Below are positions 6,049 to 6,873 of a stretch of 6,873 nt of DNA, in pieces. The DNA is taken from NCBI GenBank assembly GCA_009787675.1, contig WQSU01000135.1, positions 1 to 6,873 of the forward strand, given 5' to 3'. Source of the stretch: Lentimicrobiaceae bacterium (lineage in GTDB: Bacteria; Bacteroidota; Bacteroidia; Bacteroidales; WCHB1-69). Both the position numbers and the translations under genes were made by a program. How positions within the stretch are numbered: the first letter of the stretch is position 1; each line of letters begins with the position of its first letter. The notes under the pieces were generated by a model. That model worked only from the letters and a program-made list of their open reading frames with translations, searched no databases and was not told the origin of the DNA.

Positions 6049-6873
6049 ATGAGTGAAATTATTGGAATTTATGGTCGTCAAATTTTGGATTCAAGAGGCA
6101 ATCCTACTGTAGAAGTGGATGTATATACTGCTGCCGGCGCCATGGGGCGCGCTGCCGTGCCTTCCGGCGCTTCTACCGGCGTGCACGAAGCTGTGGAACT
6201 GCGCGATGGCGACAAAGCAAAATATATGGGTAAAGGCGTGCTTAAAGCCGTTGAAAATGTAAACACTACTTTGGCTAACGAACTGAAAGGCATGCTGGTT
6301 TCTAACCAAAACGAGATTGATGCACGTATGATAGAACTTGATGGAACGCCCAACAAAGCCAATATGGGCGCCAACGCCATTCTGGGCATCTCTTTAGCCG
6401 TTGCCAAAGCCGCTGCCCAAGAAAGCAATCAGGAACTCTACCGCTACATAGGCGGCGTGAATGCCAATACTTTGCCCATTCCCATGATGAACATTATTAA
6501 CGGTGGCTCACACGCAGACAACTGCATAGATTTTCAAGAGTTTATGATTATGCCGGTGGGCGCCGAAACATTTTCCGAAGCGCTTCGCATGGGCGCCGAA
6601 ACGTTCCACAACCTGAAGTCGGTGCTGAAAGGAATGGGATACGCCACCAATGTGGGCGACGAAGGCGGTTTTGCCCCCAACCTGAAATCAAATGAAGAAG
6701 CCATTGAAGTGATTCTAAAAGCCATTGAAAAAGCCGGTTATAAACCCGGCGTCGATATTTGCATTGCGCTTGACCCCGCCTCTTCAGAATATTTCCTCAC
6801 CGATGAAAAAGTGTATCACCTGCACAAATCTACCGGCGACAAGCTAACACCGGCGCAAATGGTGGACTACTGG
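6049..6873 (+). CDS. eno: Enolase (phosphopyruvate hydratase), N-terminal 275 codons, cut by the window edge
   Basis: Enolase converts 2-phosphoglycerate to phosphoenolpyruvate in glycolysis and back in gluconeogenesis; it is a cytoplasmic Mg2+-dependent enzyme. The visible 275 residues are about two thirds of a normal enolase of roughly 430. Seen in order: GRQILDSRGNPTVEVDV (9-25), the mobile catalytic loop PSGASTGVHEAVELRDGD (38-55), INGGSHADN with H155, DFQEFMIMPVGA with E164, NVGDEGGFAPN with the catalytic E205, and IALDPASSE with the Mg2+ ligand D242. These match E. coli H158, E167, E208 and D245 with a constant offset of three. The remaining catalytic residues (equivalents of E289, D316 and K341) lie beyond the edge. 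The frame is open to the last base. The ATG at 6049 gives the standard N-terminus; there is no Shine-Dalgarno sequence. Codon use is richer in GGC and GCC than in the neighbouring genes, as expected for a highly expressed gene. Identification is certain. Confidence 0.98.
   Translation, partial: MSEIIGIYGRQILDSRGNPTVEVDVYTAAGAMGRAAVPSGASTGVHEAVELRDGDKAKYMGKGVLKAVENVNTTLANELKGMLVSNQNEIDARMIELDGTPNKANMGANAILGISLAVAKAAAQESNQELYRYIGGVNANTLPIPMMNIINGGSHADNCIDFQEFMIMPVGAETFSEALRMGAETFHNLKSVLKGMGYATNVGDEGGFAPNLKSNEEAIEVILKAIEKAGYKPGVDICIALDPASSEYFLTDEKVYHLHKSTGDKLTPAQMVDYW

Noticed and set aside
6078..6725. Three frames on the - strand opposite eno
   Set aside because: They are antisense to an unmistakable enolase reading frame and reflect its GC-rich third positions.
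1..6873. Mobile element, CRISPR array, tRNA or defence system
   Set aside because: I saw no transposase or integrase, no spaced direct repeats outside the protein repeat array, no tRNA-like cloverleaf and no defence-related domain; the window is accounted for by six chromosomal genes.

Overview
The window looks like an ordinary AT-rich chromosomal segment from a member of the Bacteroidota. Four things support this. The large outer-membrane protein combines an N-terminal barrel of a type common in that phylum (DUF5723-like) with thrombospondin type 3 repeats and an OmpA domain. None of the five genes whose upstream region is visible on the + strand has a Shine-Dalgarno sequence. Three intergenic gaps carry a TAnnTTTG box, the -7 element of the Bacteroidota primary sigma factor. 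The RecR and enolase sequences also fit the phylum. I cannot place it below phylum from this window.

Layout: recR lies on the - strand (12-641). A 331-base AT-rich divergent intergenic region follows (642-972). The + strand then carries a 770-residue outer-membrane/peptidoglycan-anchoring protein (973-3285), closed by a strong intrinsic terminator (3290-3320). Next come hemW (3389-4528), a PspC-domain protein (4622-5044), a LiaF-like membrane protein (5057-5989) and the first 275 codons of enolase (6049 to the window edge). Enolase was found by reading the sequence directly; its reading frame is open at the right-hand end.

How the genes relate: recR (recombinational repair), hemW (heme trafficking) and eno (glycolysis) are unrelated housekeeping genes. 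The two genes with an evident functional link are the PspC protein and the LiaF-like protein. They are 12 bases apart, have one promoter candidate in front of them, and share a LiaI/LiaF-type membrane hairpin. This is the make-up of an envelope-stress sensing or regulating cassette. The OmpA-type protein is also an envelope gene but is a separate transcription unit.

I found no mobile element, CRISPR array, tRNA, rRNA, toxin-antitoxin pair or defence system. The points most worth a second look are the Cys/His-rich segment and repeated strand motif in the LiaF-like protein, the two-level repeat structure in the OmpA-type gene, the common promoter motif, and two local oddities in HemW.
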